Below, one piece after another: positions 12,398 to 25,070 of a DNA stretch of 64,000 bases. The translations under genes and the position numbers were made by a program. Under the pieces are notes generated by a model. That model saw only the letters and a list, made by a program, of their open reading frames with translations, was not told the origin of the DNA and searched no databases. How positions within the stretch are numbered: the stretch's first letter is position 1; each line of letters begins with the position of its first letter. Origin of the DNA: Saturnia japonica (Eukaryota > Arthropoda > Insecta > Lepidoptera > Saturniidae); the NCBI GenBank assembly GCA_033032175.1, contig CM065322.1:12524001-12588000 (forward strand). Direction: 5' to 3'.

Positions 12398-13410
12398 CTT
12401 GCGCCGTTGGAAGCGCAGCGCATTTAATACTACTAATTGAGTGGACTGTATTTGCGGGGATTGTGATCAGCTATATGTAAACTAATAAGTAACAAACTGC
12501 GATTCTAAATACTTAGAGCGTTAGTCCTACCCTATGCCTATGCACTAGATAGGTTACCTAAGTTCTAGTCCTGAATATCTATTGCGGATTTTCTACTAAA
12601 ATATAGATATTTAGGTGCAAAGCAATTATTCCCTATGGAATAAAGTACTATACAGCGAATAATTAAATTAACGATGGATTCAATATCCTGCTCGTGAGGT
12701 CCAAAAATTATGCTTGCGCCGTTGGAAGCGCAGCACATTTAATACTACTAATTGAGTGGACTGTATTTGCGGGGATTGTGATCAGCTATATGTAAACTAA
12801 TAAGTAACAAACTGCGATTCTAAATACTTAGAGCGTTAGTCCTACCCTATGCCTATGCACTAGATAGGTTACCTAAGTTCTAGTCCTGAATATCTATTGC
12901 GGGTTTTCTACTAAAATATAGATATTTAGGTGCAAAGCAATTATTCCCTATGGAATAAAGTACTATACAGCGAATAATTAAATTAACGATGGATTCAATA
13001 TCCTGCTCGTGAGGTCCAAAAATTATGCTTGCGCCGTTGGAAGCGCAGCACATTTAATACTACTAATTGAGTGGACTGTATTTGCGGGGATTGTGATCAG
13101 CTATATGGATATAGGATAGGAATTTGACACATACCTCGTGGTGGGTTCCGGTTTCACCTGGCTAGCCGGCTAGGTGGTCGTCTTCGACGTACTGCCCAAA
13201 TTCTTCTCCTTCATAACAATGACGAGCACTAAAGTCAATGTATCAACAACCGAGCGAAAATCAACTTTATTCGACGAGGCGCGGCGACGAACTCGCGACT
13301 TATCGTATTGTTTGCATGTGCCAAAGAAGGGGGGTAAGCGGAGATAGAAAAGTTGCGAACCGATCACAATATCGCACAATATTTAAAACTATATAAAAGT
13401 GGCGCAACCA
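12398..13410 (-). repeat. BEL element 1 3' LTR, copy A
   Basis: Its inner edge follows a purine tract (AAGCCGGGGGAAA on the minus strand) and begins TGGTTGCGCC, with TATATA close by. Two full 315-bp units plus 80 bases of a third occupy 12398-13107. The outer end is truncated against the hAT-like flank. The 69-codon frame at 13170-13379 lies inside the LTR and is not a gene. Confidence 0.75.
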
Positions 13411-13496
13411 TTTCCCCCGGCTTGAAGGGTTCCCTTCAAAATAACTAAACTAAAGCGGATCTATGATAAACTAAACCTAAAGTAAACTAACCACTG

Positions 13497-15308
13497 CTAC
13501 TGTAGATTAGGCAGAGGACAGAGACGAACAACCGGGCGTAAATACGATCCGGTTGAGGTTTTAACGCGAACGATGCGAGTAATGCCATCGGATCCAGGAA
13601 AAACTTCTTCAACAATGCCTAGAGGCCAATGTAGAGGCGGTGTATTTTCAGTTCTAATAATCAAGACCATTCCAACAGTAATTGGAGTCGATGGTGTATT
13701 CCATTTTTGACGCGACTGCAATGTGTGTAAATAGTCTGTCCTCCAACGCTTCCAGAACGACTGGACGAGTTTATCCAATAAGTCATAACGCGAAAGAACA
13801 TGTAGTCGATCTTCACCAATATTTCTACAAGGCAGATACTTGAGAGGAGTCATGTTTAAAAAATGTGCAGGCGTTAGTGCTATTGGCTCTGAAGGATCAC
13901 TAGACAACGTCCGACACAGTGGGCGGGTGTTCATAACCGCTTCCGCTTTGAGCGAGCACCGTGCTTAACTCTTCGAATGAAAGTATCTGCTCGCCTATCA
14001 CGCGATATAGATGCGATTTTAAGGCCTTTATGTTGGCCTCCCAGTTTCCTCCAAAATGACTCGCGGTGGGGGTATTCAGCGACCATTTAATGCGATTTTC
14101 AGCTAATACTTGAGCAAATTCAGTGTTAAAATACTTTGATCGTAAAAATGCATGCAATTCTGTGATATTACGTTTAGCTCCAACATAATTTGTGCCATTA
14201 TCCGAATACATTTGTCCTACAGCGCCACGACGAGACAAAAATCTTTTAAACGCAGCCATGAAACTTGACGTGCTTAAGTCACTCGCTAACTCTATATGAA
14301 TTGCACGAGTTGTCAGGCAAACGAAAATACACACATAAGCCTTCGTCGAGCGTATACCACGACCGAGTGAAATCGTTACTCTTAACGGACCGGCGTAATC
14401 CGTTCCGGTATGTATGAATGGGTTAACTGACTCTACTACACGACAAGCACGATGGTCAGCCATTTCCGGAGCTGCAGCTCTCGGACGAAGCCTATAACAC
14501 GGCACGCATTGGTGTACTCTAGAGCGAATCAAATTACGAGCGGAAAATATCCAGTATTTTTGCCGCATAATCGACATCAACAAATCAGGTCCTGCGTGAC
14601 AATTTATCTTGTGATAATAATCCACTAAAAGATTAAGAACATGGTCTTTTCGTGGCAAAACTACCGGATGTCTGTGTTCAAATACCAAGTTTGATTGACT
14701 CAAACGGCCACCGACTCGTATGAGCCCATCTTGTAAGAAGGGTTTTAAACACCGAAAAGCGCGACTACAAGATTTGTTGGATTTAAGTTTATTAAATTCA
14801 ATGGAGAAATAGTTATGCTGAAGCTCACGGAGAATAATTATCTCAGCTTTATCGAGATCTGCAGCAACTATATACTCACGCGGTGGTAATATTTTAACAA
14901 AACGACACATATACACTACGCAGCGCAAGAGTTTAGACCAAGACGACAGTCTACTAGACAACAATAATATTGGTGACTCCTCGCGTGGTGCAGTTGTAAC
15001 CAAAGTACTTTTCTTTTGTTCTGGTGGTTCTGACACAGTTAATGGGTTGAAAGGACAAACAGGCCACTCTTCGGGCGATGCTTGGGTCCATGAAGGACCG
15101 TGAAACCAAAGCGGGTGATCTAAAATCTGCGCAGGAGTTAGCCCACGAGATAAGCAATCGGCAGGGTTATCCGTACCAGCAACGTGGAAGAGATTTCGCG
15201 GTGATAATTCAGATTGAATTTTTGCGACCCTATTGCCAACATAGGTGTCCCAACGATGGAGAGAAGAATGAGCCCAACACAAGGCTACAGTTGAATCCGA
15301 GAATGCAA
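13497..15308 (-). pseudogene. BEL element 1 pol 3' part, duplicate copy A
   Basis: This is the end of BEL pol, starting abruptly in RNase H (CWAHSSLHRWDTYVGNRVA, then NPADCLSRG) and running through integrase. The integrase shows an HHCC-type zinc region (HKINCHAGPDLL, then CVPCYR), TGTDYAGP (first Asp), YSDNGTNYVGA (second Asp) and GGNWEANIKALK (Glu), so the DDE triad is present. A frame break near 13930 separates the last 145 codons, which end NLQ-stop at 13497. It has no RT and cannot be a functional polyprotein. Confidence 0.85.
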
Positions 15309-18300
15309 AACTATCTTGAACTTATATTAAACCAGTTTATGCAAGATACGTACCTATATAAAAAGACTATCAAGTATCGATCTTAGTTTTTATACTAAAA
15401 AGTAAAACACTTCACCGTTATTAACCACTAACTTTGGTAGTAGTTAGTAGTAGTTGCCGCGGTTGCTTTTACCTTTCAGATTTCTATATCAACTATTTTG
15501 GTTCTTCGAGCTTGCATCATGATTATTTCTAATCCGAAGTGTATGTAGTAGAAACTATTCAAGCAGAAAACTTGATAGGATGTTGCGGCTTTCGATAAAC
15601 AAGTCTCTCGGCTGCCATAAATCTTACCTTTAATCAAAGTAAGCAGCTGCAATCAGCTGTATTATTTCAGTTCACCAGGCGCTTAGTGTTGTGTGGTCTA
15701 AGACAGGGGTGTCAAACTGGTTTTCCTAAAGAGCCATATAAGATTTAGGGTGCTTTAGTGAGCCAGACTCGAAATTAAAAACTAAAACATATACTGAACT
15801 GTTAAAATCTTTATTTTGATAGATCTTGAGCTTGAGGATCTGGACACCGGAGTTCTCTTGTTTGAGATAAGTTCGTTGATATATAAGTATATTTGCTTGC
15901 GCCGTTGGAAGCGCAGCGCATTTAATACTACTAATTGAGTGGACTGTATTTGCGGGGATTGTGATCAGCTATATGTAAACTAATAAGTAACAAACTGCGA
16001 TTCTAAATACTTAGAGCGTTAGTCCTACCCTATGCCTATGCACTAGATAGGTTACCTAAGTTCTAGTCCTGAATATCTATTGCGGATTTTCTACTAAAAT
16101 ATAGATATTTAGGTGCAAAGCAATTATTCCCTATGGAATAAAGTACTATACAGCGAATAATTAAATTAACGATGGATTAATATCCTGCTCGTGAGGTCCA
16201 AAAATTATGCTTGCGCCGTTGGAAGCGCAGCACATTTAATACTACTAATTGAGTGGACTGTATTTGCGGGGATTGTGATCAGCTATATGTAAACTAATAA
16301 GTAACAAACTGCGATTCTAAATACTTAGAGCGTTAGTCCTACCCTATGCCTATGCACTAGATAGGTTACCTAAGTTCTAGTCCTGAATATCTATTGCGGG
16401 TTTTCTACTAAAATATAGATATTTAGGTGCAAAGCAATTATTCCCTATGGAATAAAGTACTATACAGCGAATAATTAAATTAACGATGGATTCAATATCC
16501 TGCTCGTGAGGTCCAAAAATTATGCTTGCGCCGTTGGAAGCGCAGCACATTTAATACTACTAATTGAGTGGACTGTATTTGCGGGGATTGTGATCAGCTA
16601 TATGGATATAGGATAGGAATTTGACACATACCTCGTGGTGGGTTCCGGTTTCACCTGGCTAGCCGGCTAGGTGGTCGTCTTCGACGTACTGCCCAAATTC
16701 TTCTCCTTCATAACAATGACGAGCACTAAAGTCAATGTATCAACAACCGAGCGAAAATCAACTTTATTCGACGAGGCGCGGCGACGAACTCGCGACTTAT
16801 CGTATTGTTTGCATGTGCCAAAGAAGGGGGGTAAGCGGAGATAGAAAAGTTGCGAACCGATCACAATATCGCACAATATTTAAAACTATATAAAAGTGGC
16901 GCAACCATTTCCCCCGGCTTGAAGGGTTCCCTTCAAAATAACTAAACTAAAGCGGATCTATGATAAACTAAACCTAAAGTAAACTAACCACTGCTACTGT
17001 AGATTAGGCAGAGGACAGAGACGAACAACGGGCGTAAATACGATCCGGTTGAGGTTTTAACGCGAACGATGCGAGTAATGCCATCGGATCCAGGAAAAAC
17101 TTCTTCAACAATGCCTAGAGGCCAATGTAGAGGCGGTGTATTTTCAGTTCTAATAATCAAGACCATTCCAACAGTAATTGGAGTCGATGGTGTATTCCAT
17201 TTTTGACGCGACTGCAATGTGTGTAAATAGTCTGTCCTCCAACGCTTCCAGAACGACTGGACGAGTTTATCCAATAAGTCATAACGCGAAAGAACATGTA
17301 GTCGATCTTCACCAATATTTCTACAAGGCAGATACTTGAGAGGAGTCATGTTTAAAAATGTGCAGGCGTTAGTGCTATTGGCTCTGAAGGATCACTAGAC
17401 AACGTCCGACACAGTGGGCGGGTGTTCATAACCGCTTCCGCTTTGAGCGAGCACCGTGCTTAACTCTTCGAATGAAAGTATCTGCTCGCCTATCACGCGA
17501 TATAGATGCGATTTTAAGGCCTTTATGTTGGCCTCCCAGTTTCCTCCAAAATGACTCGCGGTGGGGGTATTCAGCGACCATTTAATGCGATTTTCAGCTA
17601 ATACTTGAGCAAATTCAGTGTTAAAATACTTTGATCGTAAAAATGCATGCAATTCTGTGATATTACGTTTAGCTCCAACATAATTTGTGCCATTACCGAA
17701 TACATTTGTCCTACAGCGCCACGACGAGACAAAAATCTTTTAAACGCAGCCATGAAACTTGACGTGCTTAAGTCACTCGCTAACTCTATATGAATTGCAC
17801 GAGTTGTCAGGCAAACGAAAATACACACATAAGCCTTCGTCGAGCGTATACCACGACCGAGTGAAATCGTTACTCTTAACGGACCGGCGTAATCCGTTCC
17901 GGTATGTATGAATGGGTTAACTGACTCTACTACACGACAAGCACGATGGTCAGCCATTTCCGGAGCTGCAGCTCTCGGACGAAGCCTATAACACGGCACG
18001 CATTGGTGTACTCTAGAGCGAATCAAATTACGAGCGGAAAATATCCAGTATTTTTGCCGCATAATCGACATCAACAAATCAGGTCCTGCGTGACAATTTA
18101 TCTTGTGATAATAATCCACTAAAAGATTAAGAACATGGTCTTTTCGTGGCAAAACTACCGGATGTCTGTGTTCAAATACCAAGTTTGATTGACTCAAACG
18201 GCCACCGACTCGTATGAGCCCATCTTGTAAGAAGGGTTTTAAACACCGAAAAGCGCGACTACAAGATTTGTTGGATTTAAGTTTATTAAATTCAATGGAG

Positions 18301-18804
18301 AAATAGTTATGCTGAAGCTCACGGAGAATAATTATCTCAGCTTTATCGAGATCTGCAGCAACTATATACTCACGCGGTGGTAATATTTTAACAAAACGAC
18401 ACATATACACTACGCAGCGCAAGAGTTTAGACCAAGACGACAGTCTACTAGACAACAATAATATTGGTGACTCCTCGCGTGGTGCAGTTGTAACCAAAGT
18501 ACTTTTCTTTTGTTCTGGTGGTTCTGACACAGTTAATGGGTTGAAAGGACAAACAGGCCACTCTTCGGGCGATGCTTGGGTCCATGAAGGACCGTGAAAC
18601 CAAAGCGGGTGATCTAAAATCTGCGCAGGAGTTAGCCCACGAGATAAGCAATCGGCAGGGTTATCCGTACCAGCAACGTGGAAGAGATTTCGCGGTGATA
18701 ATTCAGATTGAATTTTTGCGACCCTATTGCCAACATAGGTGTCCCAACGATGGAGAGAAGAATGAGCCCAACACAAGGCTACAGTTGAATCCGAGAATGC
18801 AAAA
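15309..18804. repeat. 3.5-kb tandem duplication, copy B
   Basis: Copy B is four bases shorter than copy A. I find four single-base deletions relative to copy A (near 16177, 17029, 17356 and 17695) and no clear substitution. Copy B is continuous on its right with the rest of pol, so it occupies the ancestral position. Confidence 0.9.
15896..16907 (-). repeat. BEL element 1 3' LTR, copy B
   Basis: Same structure as the copy at 12398-13410, with the 315-bp tandem units at 15896-16604 and one base missing near 16177. Confidence 0.75.
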
Positions 18805-20064
18805 ATTCTATTTATATGAATGCGGTTGTGACAAGCCGTGACAATTGTACCAATGAGTTTTGATAGTACAAGTATACCACAAAGCTCAAGGCGCGCAAGA
18901 GACACGACTTTACGAGGTGAAACCTTAGACTTGGTAGCAATAAGGCTCACTGAGAGGTTGTCATTATTCTGAATGTGGAAGTAAACAACGCTTCCATACG
19001 CCTTCTCGCTAGCGTCTGCGAACCCAATAACTGTAATGATACTATGTTTATTGGTACCAACATGCCGTGGGATTTTAATTTGGTCGAGCAAAGGAAGCTC
19101 TTCCCTAAAACGATTCCAAAAATGAGCGATTCTCTCTGGCGGCTTGTCATCCCAGTCACAACCTGACAACCAAAGCTCTTTTATAAGAAGCTTTGCATAC
19201 AAAACTACAGGAGCTACAAACCCCATTATATCCCAGATTCTAGCTACACAAGACAATATAATGCGTTTGATGCAAGTTGGTGGAGTCAAACAAACTTTAA
19301 AACTGAATGAATCTGATGTAGGTGACCAGCGCAAGCCAAGAATCTTGTGCAAATCACCCTCGTCAAACTCTTTAACAGTTGACAAGCGATATGATAGCGC
19401 AATTGAATCCAAAACTCTTCGCGAGTTACTAGTCCATTTCACTAGATCAAACTGACCCGCTTTCATGAGACTAATTACTTCAGCGGCAGTTTCAATGGCC
19501 TCTATCTCGCTCTCCACAGAATAAACAAAATCATCCATGTAGAGGCTAGTCTCTATAGTTTCCTTAGCCTTTGGATATGCAGATCTCTCATCTGAGGCAA
19601 GCTGCTTTATTGTACGCAGAGCATGAAAAGGACTTGACTTCAGCCCGAAACAAACACGATTAAACTCGTAAACCTTCAAATGTTCCTGTGGGGAAAATCG
19701 ATACAAAATGCGCTGAAATCTGCGGTCGCGTTCGTTTACACCGATACAGAGATATTATATACAGATACATTTGACGAATGTCGGCTGAAAGGGCAATCGA
19801 AAACAAGCGAAAGTTAACTATGATATCGAACAAGTTACCTTGCAGATTTTGTCCTCTATATAATATGTCATTTAGGGAAACTGACGTACTAGTCTTAGCG
19901 CTACCATCTAAAACTACGCGCAATTTTGTGGTAAATTTATCTTCCCTAATAACTCCATGGTGTGGTATAATATACGACGGAACGTTCATAGACTCTACAG
20001 TATCAATAGGTGCGGGCGAGATGTAGCCTTTATCTAGGGTATTCCCTTATAATGTCGTCGTAAG
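16994..20064 (-). pseudogene. BEL element 1 pol (RT, RNase H, integrase)
   Basis: This is the original pol, cut from gag-protease by the Copia insert. Reading the minus strand: RT fingers (PHHGVIREDKFTTKLRVVLDG, about 19990-19900), a frameshift near 19740-19790, then a 702-codon frame (17598-19706) with CFGLKSSPF and the catalytic LYMDDFVYS (residues 55-63). RNase H follows (GFADASEKAYG, LARLELCG, FSDSTVALCWA, NPADCLSRG), then integrase with zinc region and TGTDYAGP. One-base deletions break the frame just before the second integrase Asp (near 17695), near 17356 and near 17029. A one-base insertion near 20042 breaks the frame at its start. It is inactive in this copy. Confidence 0.88.
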
Positions 20065-20089
20065 TTTGTTTCAACTTAGGAGACGCTAG
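20065..20089. repeat. 25-bp direct repeat, left of the Copia insert
   Basis: Identical to 22422-22446. Both copies read as BEL pol sequence (translated ASPKLKQ), so this is a duplication of the insertion target. Confidence 0.9.
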
Positions 20090-22421
20090 TCTATGCCAGT
20101 GTGTATGTAACATTTGTACGATAGGTGGCGCTCACCGGCTTGTGTTTATTTCTTTACTACATCCTCCCTTAAACATAAGCCCATTTTTCTAGAGAAGTAG
20201 TCTAGCTTGATCTGTGGAGTCACTTTGGTGAGGACGTCAGCAACCATCTCTCCAGTGTTGACATATTGTACCTCAATCTTCTTTTTACATATGTTCTGCC
20301 GAATAAAATGGTGCCGGATATCTATATGCTTGGTTCTGAAATTATAAACATCGTTTCCTGAAAGATTAATACAACTTTGATTGTCGCAATAAATACGTAT
20401 AGTATGATGCTTGAGATGTGGCCAAAACTGTTCTTGCAGTTGTTTTAGCCATAGTGCTTCTTGGGTGCAGGCTGATAAAGACATGTATTCCGCCTCTGTT
20501 GTTGACAGTGCAACAGTAGGTTGTCGCTTTGAGCTCCAAGATATAGATCCTCCCTGAAATATAAAAGAATATCCTGTGCAGGACCTTCTGTCATCTTCAG
20601 AGTTAGCCCAATCGGCGTCACAATAGGCATGAACGATTTCTTCTTCTGCACATTGTTTGTAAGACAAACTGTAGCTTTCGGTGCCTCGTAGATCATTGAG
20701 AGATGAGATGAGATCGTTAATCGTTTTAAAGTTACCCAATGTTTCATTTCTGGTTTATTGCTATATTTGCTTAGGTAATTAACTACATAGCTGATATCTG
20801 ATCTCGTCCCTTGAAATAAATATAACATACAGCCAATTACTTCTTGGTAAGGAATATTTCTCAATATTGCATTTTCTTCGCCAGTTGAATGTAACTTTGT
20901 AAGTGGATCTATTGGTGTCTTGACAGGTTTACAGTCTGACATACCATATTTCTGTAGTACTTCCTGTATGTATTTCTTTTGGTTAATATACATAATACCA
21001 TTTTTCCTGTCTCTCATTACATGAAGTCCAATACAGTATTTTAATTCTCCCATGTCTTTCATGCAGAACTTCTCACATAACTTTTGTTTTACATGGTTTT
21101 TTGTATATTTTGAATTTGTGAATAAAAATCAAATCGTCTACATAAATTGCTGAAAATAAAATATCTTTCTCACTGGATATTTTATAATAAATACATGGGT
21201 CGATACTTGAACGATTCAGACCTATTTCTCTGAGTGTAACATCTAGTTTTTTATTCCAATTACGGCTGGCTTGTTTCAGTCCATATAACGATTTTTTTAA
21301 TAGACAGACATCTGTGTCATTGCCATTTTCATACATAGGTGCCTGTACCATATATAACTCTTCTTCAACGTCGCCTTGTAATAATGCTGAAAAAGCGTCC
21401 ATTTGATCTATGTCCATGTCATATTTCGTAGCTAGTGCCAGTAGGTAACGGAGCAAGGTGTATCTTATAACAGGTGAGTAAACTTCATCATAGTCAATAC
21501 CTTTTTTCTGAGCACATCCTTTCACAACTAATCGTGCTTTGTACTTGACTATGGTTCCATTCTCATCTTTCTTAGTCTTGTACACCCATTTACACGGTAT
21601 TGCTTTCTTACCAGGTGGCAGTTTAGCTAATATCCAAGTTTTATTTTCAATTAATTACTTATATTCTACTTCCATGGCTTGTAACTATTGCTGTGAATTT
21701 GTGCAAGATAAAGCTTCTTCTAAACTCATCGGATCATTGCATATAGCCAGATTTGCATAACATAACTTGTCATCAGATTTCTTTGTCATTTTGTGTTTTT
21801 GTACACGCTTCTGGTTCTGTGGTCTCAGTGTAACATTGGAAAAATCATGTTCAAATGAACTGTTATCGGCTATCTCTCCACTGCTAGGTATATAAATAGA
21901 GTCATTTGCATCTGAAAAAGATAAAGATAAACTACTTTCTGAAGTAGGATTTTCAGAGTCTTGGTTAAGTGTCTGATCATATGTTTTGTTTTCCAAACTA
22001 GATTCATCCGGAGTTGGTACTTCTAATTCTGTACTCTGTGTACTTACTCCCAACGTTAATGAAACTGGTTCTATGTTTGGTTTTGTCATAGTAAGTGTTG
22101 GTTTTAAGTTTTCTTGACTTTCTTCTATAAATATAACATCTCTACTCTTCAAAATTATTCTTTTTTTTATGTCTAATAATCTGTATCCTTTTGTATTTTC
22201 ACAATAGCCAACAAACCTCATTTCAGTAGATTTTGAGTCCCATTTTTGTCTCTGTTGTTTCGGTACATGAACCATGACTTTACATCCAAATATTTTCATG
22301 TGACAAATATTAGGTTTTGTTCTTGACCACTTTTCTTCTGGTGTTATGTCATTAAAAACTCGAGATGGGGATCGATTTATAATGTAGGCCGCTGTTGACA
22401 CAGCCTCGGCCCAACAGGTTT
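20090..22421 (-). mobile_element. Copia retrotransposon fragment inserted in BEL pol
   Basis: On the minus strand the insert begins inside Copia integrase (KTCWAEAVSTAAYIINRSPS, then a KWSRTKPNICHMKIFGCKV core) and runs through the linker, RT and RNase H. RT shows KARLVVKGCAQKKGIDYDEVYSPV split over its usual blocks and the catalytic YVDD (about 21120-21150). RNase H shows YCDADWA and STTEAEYMSL. Two in-frame stops lie near 21650-21690, with frameshifts near 21100 and 20740. After the stop at 20146-20148 a polypurine tract (20162-20170) leads to a 3' LTR start at 20161, but only 72 bases of LTR remain. Gag, protease and the 5' LTR are absent. The insert is flanked by the 25-bp repeat. Confidence 0.88.
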
Positions 22422-22446
22422 TTTGTTTCAACTTAGGAGACGCTAG
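22422..22446. repeat. 25-bp direct repeat, right of the Copia insert
   Basis: Partner of 20065-20089. It marks where the BEL reading frame crosses into Copia sequence. Confidence 0.9.
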
Positions 22447-24693
22447 CATTTTTTTCTCTAAACAATAAAAACGTTTTTCGGCTAACCTACGAGAATCACC
22501 GAGAGCAAAAATATCACCCTTAAAGGGGAGCGCGACAACATAACGACCATCTCCATCACGAGTAGTTATGCGGCTATAAAACTCATCACAGACTTTGTCG
22601 TCTGGGCTGAGAATAGGAGGGCAATTGACTTCTTCAATTTCCCAAAATTTACGAACGGCGGATTCTAGAGGCTCGACGGCACAGCAGTAGGATATGGTCG
22701 AGTAAAAATCCACTCGTGCGGGAGTTGTACCAACAATAACAAATCCAAGAACTGTTTCCAGTGCGTGCGGTGCGGTTTCTGATGGATGACCGTGAACTTT
22801 ACGTGATAACAGGAGGTGCGGGAAAATCGAGGCTCCAACCAACATCTCAATATTTCCTGGAATAGCATAAGTATCATTGGCCATAGGTAAGTCATAAAAA
22901 TTCGACAGCATTGAAGTATTGACTGAGACCGTCGGCAAACGTTCAGTCACCTTATCTACAACTAACGAATCCATATCAAAACTAATTCTCGAGTCAAAAC
23001 GTGAGTGAAATTTAATTTTTAGGGAGCCCTGAATGGTTTTTACAGAACCTCCAATTCCTTTTACTACAGAACATACAGGCCGTTTATTTATATCTAAACC
23101 AAGGCGTTGACAACACTCGAGAGTAACAAAATTACTCTGCGAAGCGCTATCTAAAAGAGCGCGAACACTATGTTCTTTTCCATAAGCATCTACAACTATT
23201 ACACGAGCGGTCGCGAGAAGCACAGTAGTAGGAGTTCGCAATAACGATAACGAGCATAAGGCGACGTCATTTGAATGGTCGGTGTGAGCGGAGGCCGCGG
23301 CGGCGCGCGCGCTCGCAGTGTCGGACTGCGCGTCGCCAATGGATGGTAACAACCGGGTAGTGGCGGGGGGTGGCTGCGCAACTGCGTAGAAGCGGCCGGG
23401 CGCGGGCGCAGAGTTTATTACTGACGAACCATTACCACCGTGCGATAAACCAACTCTGCTCACATTGGATGCGGCATTCTTATCATTAAAATGAAGCAAT
23501 GTATGATGTTTATTTTGACATCTACGGCAACTAGAATTTGAATTGCAAAATGAAACACGATGTCCATCACTAAGACAATTGATACACAAATTATTGGCAC
23601 GAACAAATTTATAACGCTCACTAGGTGTAAGTTTTAGGAAACTCGAGCATTTATAAATATGGTCATGATGAGCGTGACATAACGAACAAACAGACTGATG
23701 CGATATTTACGTATGTTTGAGTGGGCTTAAATGATTTCGATACCGCGTCCGTTCGACGATTAGAATTAATTTTCTTTGTAGCTTCATGTTTTGGTGCCGA
23801 AGTGCGTTGCAAGATTTTCATATGATCGCGTACAAATGTTTCTAGCTCGTCGAATGTGGGTAGTTGATTGTCTCCACGTCTGTCCATTTCAAATAAACGA
23901 ACAGTTTCTGTGTCTAATTTCTTTAAGCCGATGTACAAAAACAAAAAATCACTAAGGTCATTAACTTTAAGATTCTTTATGGCGCGAACAGATGATGCAA
24001 AAATTTCTAAAAACTTTTCCAAATTGTGTTCATTGCAAGAGGAAATATTTTTCAAATCGAATATTTGATCTAAATAAGCACTTGTCACTAATCTTTTGTC
24101 TTCGTATTTTACTTTTAAAGTATTTAAAATTAATTCATAATTTTGTGCACAAAGCGTGATTCCGGCGCAAACAGATTTTGCCTTACCAGTAAGTTTATTT
24201 ACGAGATAATGTAATTTTTCATGATCCGTTAAATTTTCATTTTTATGAATTGTATTCTCAAAACTATCATAAAACAAAGGCCAATTTTTAATATCACCAT
24301 TAAATTCGGGTATTTGAATGGGCGGTAATGTTGGTCTATCGCGTTTGAGCGGTTGTTCAACAATCGGTTTTTGTTCTGAATTTGCAGGTATTTGCAACAA
24401 TTTCGCGGCTCGCTTTACGCGACAAAACAAATCTTCAAACGACGACAAATTTTGATAATTAACTACGAAATCAGGATTCACTTCTAATTCAAATGTATTA
24501 TAATATTTTATCAAGCGTTTTTTTTTAATCTATACGAATATCGTCTACAGTTTCCATTGAACATAGAAATTATTCTTTCGTCTCTTCATCGTAAATATTT
24601 TTCGAAGAATCAGAAATGAGTTTTATGCGAGAAAATAACATATCTCGTTTAGCATACAACATCCTTAGATCATTATCGCGACTTGGGTGGCAT
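22447..24693 (-). pseudogene. BEL element 1 gag and protease
   Basis: Translation probably began at the ATG at 24693 (MPPKSR), but a frameshift follows almost at once and a stop lies near 24570. The main gag frame, 23663-24514, carries the DUF1759-type region (LPPIQIPEFNGDIKNWPLFY, then a FENTIHKN stretch). After a frameshift near 23690 a zinc-knuckle region follows (CSLCHAHHDH; CINCLSDGH; CRRCQNKHH), then a proline- and alanine-rich linker and the DUF1758-type aspartic protease (ALLDSASQSNFVT). The frame continues through MLVGASIFPHLLL into the start of pol. It is then joined in frame to Copia integrase; the single frame 21685-23589 spans both. Gag packages RNA and the protease would cut the polyprotein. 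Confidence 0.85.
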
Positions 24694-25070
24694 AGCGACA
24701 ACTAAATAGCAACTACCTACTTACTTACAAACAAACCAAATCGTAACGCAAGCGGTGGAGAACAGTAGTGTGCGACTGTGAATAGGTAGTTAAGTATATG
24801 TATGATCAGATAACAGTGCGGAGCTATCGAACGATAAATATACAGATCGGATAATACCCCCTAGGTCACGTCGCTGCCTCGTCCTGAGAGTTTATTTTAC
24901 TAATAATTAAATAGCCCGAGGTAAAACTTCAAATATACGTAGGTACCTAAAAGAAGTACGGAAAGAAAGATTAAACACTCGCTTGATAATTAATTTCGTA
25001 CGTTCTTTCGAATTGTCTACCTACCTACATTCGAAACTAAATCAAATATAACTAAATTAAACAAAAGGGT

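Larger units (their letters stand above)
11811..15308. repeat. 3.5-kb tandem duplication, copy A
   Basis: This 3498-bp block is repeated head to tail at 15309-18804. It contains, left to right, non-LTR flank (11811-12397), the 3' LTR of BEL element 1 and the 3' part of its pol. The junction at 15308/15309 joins pol RNase H sequence to the left flank with about two bases of overlap. Confidence 0.9.

Noticed and set aside
13170..13379. 69-codon frame repeated at 16667-16876 and 25459-25668
   Set aside because: It lies inside the BEL element 1 LTRs and recurs only because the LTR does; no protein motif.
15078..15386. 102-codon plus-strand frame crossing the duplication joint (also 18572-18841)
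   Set aside because: Antisense of BEL RNase H; the extension arises from the duplication junction.
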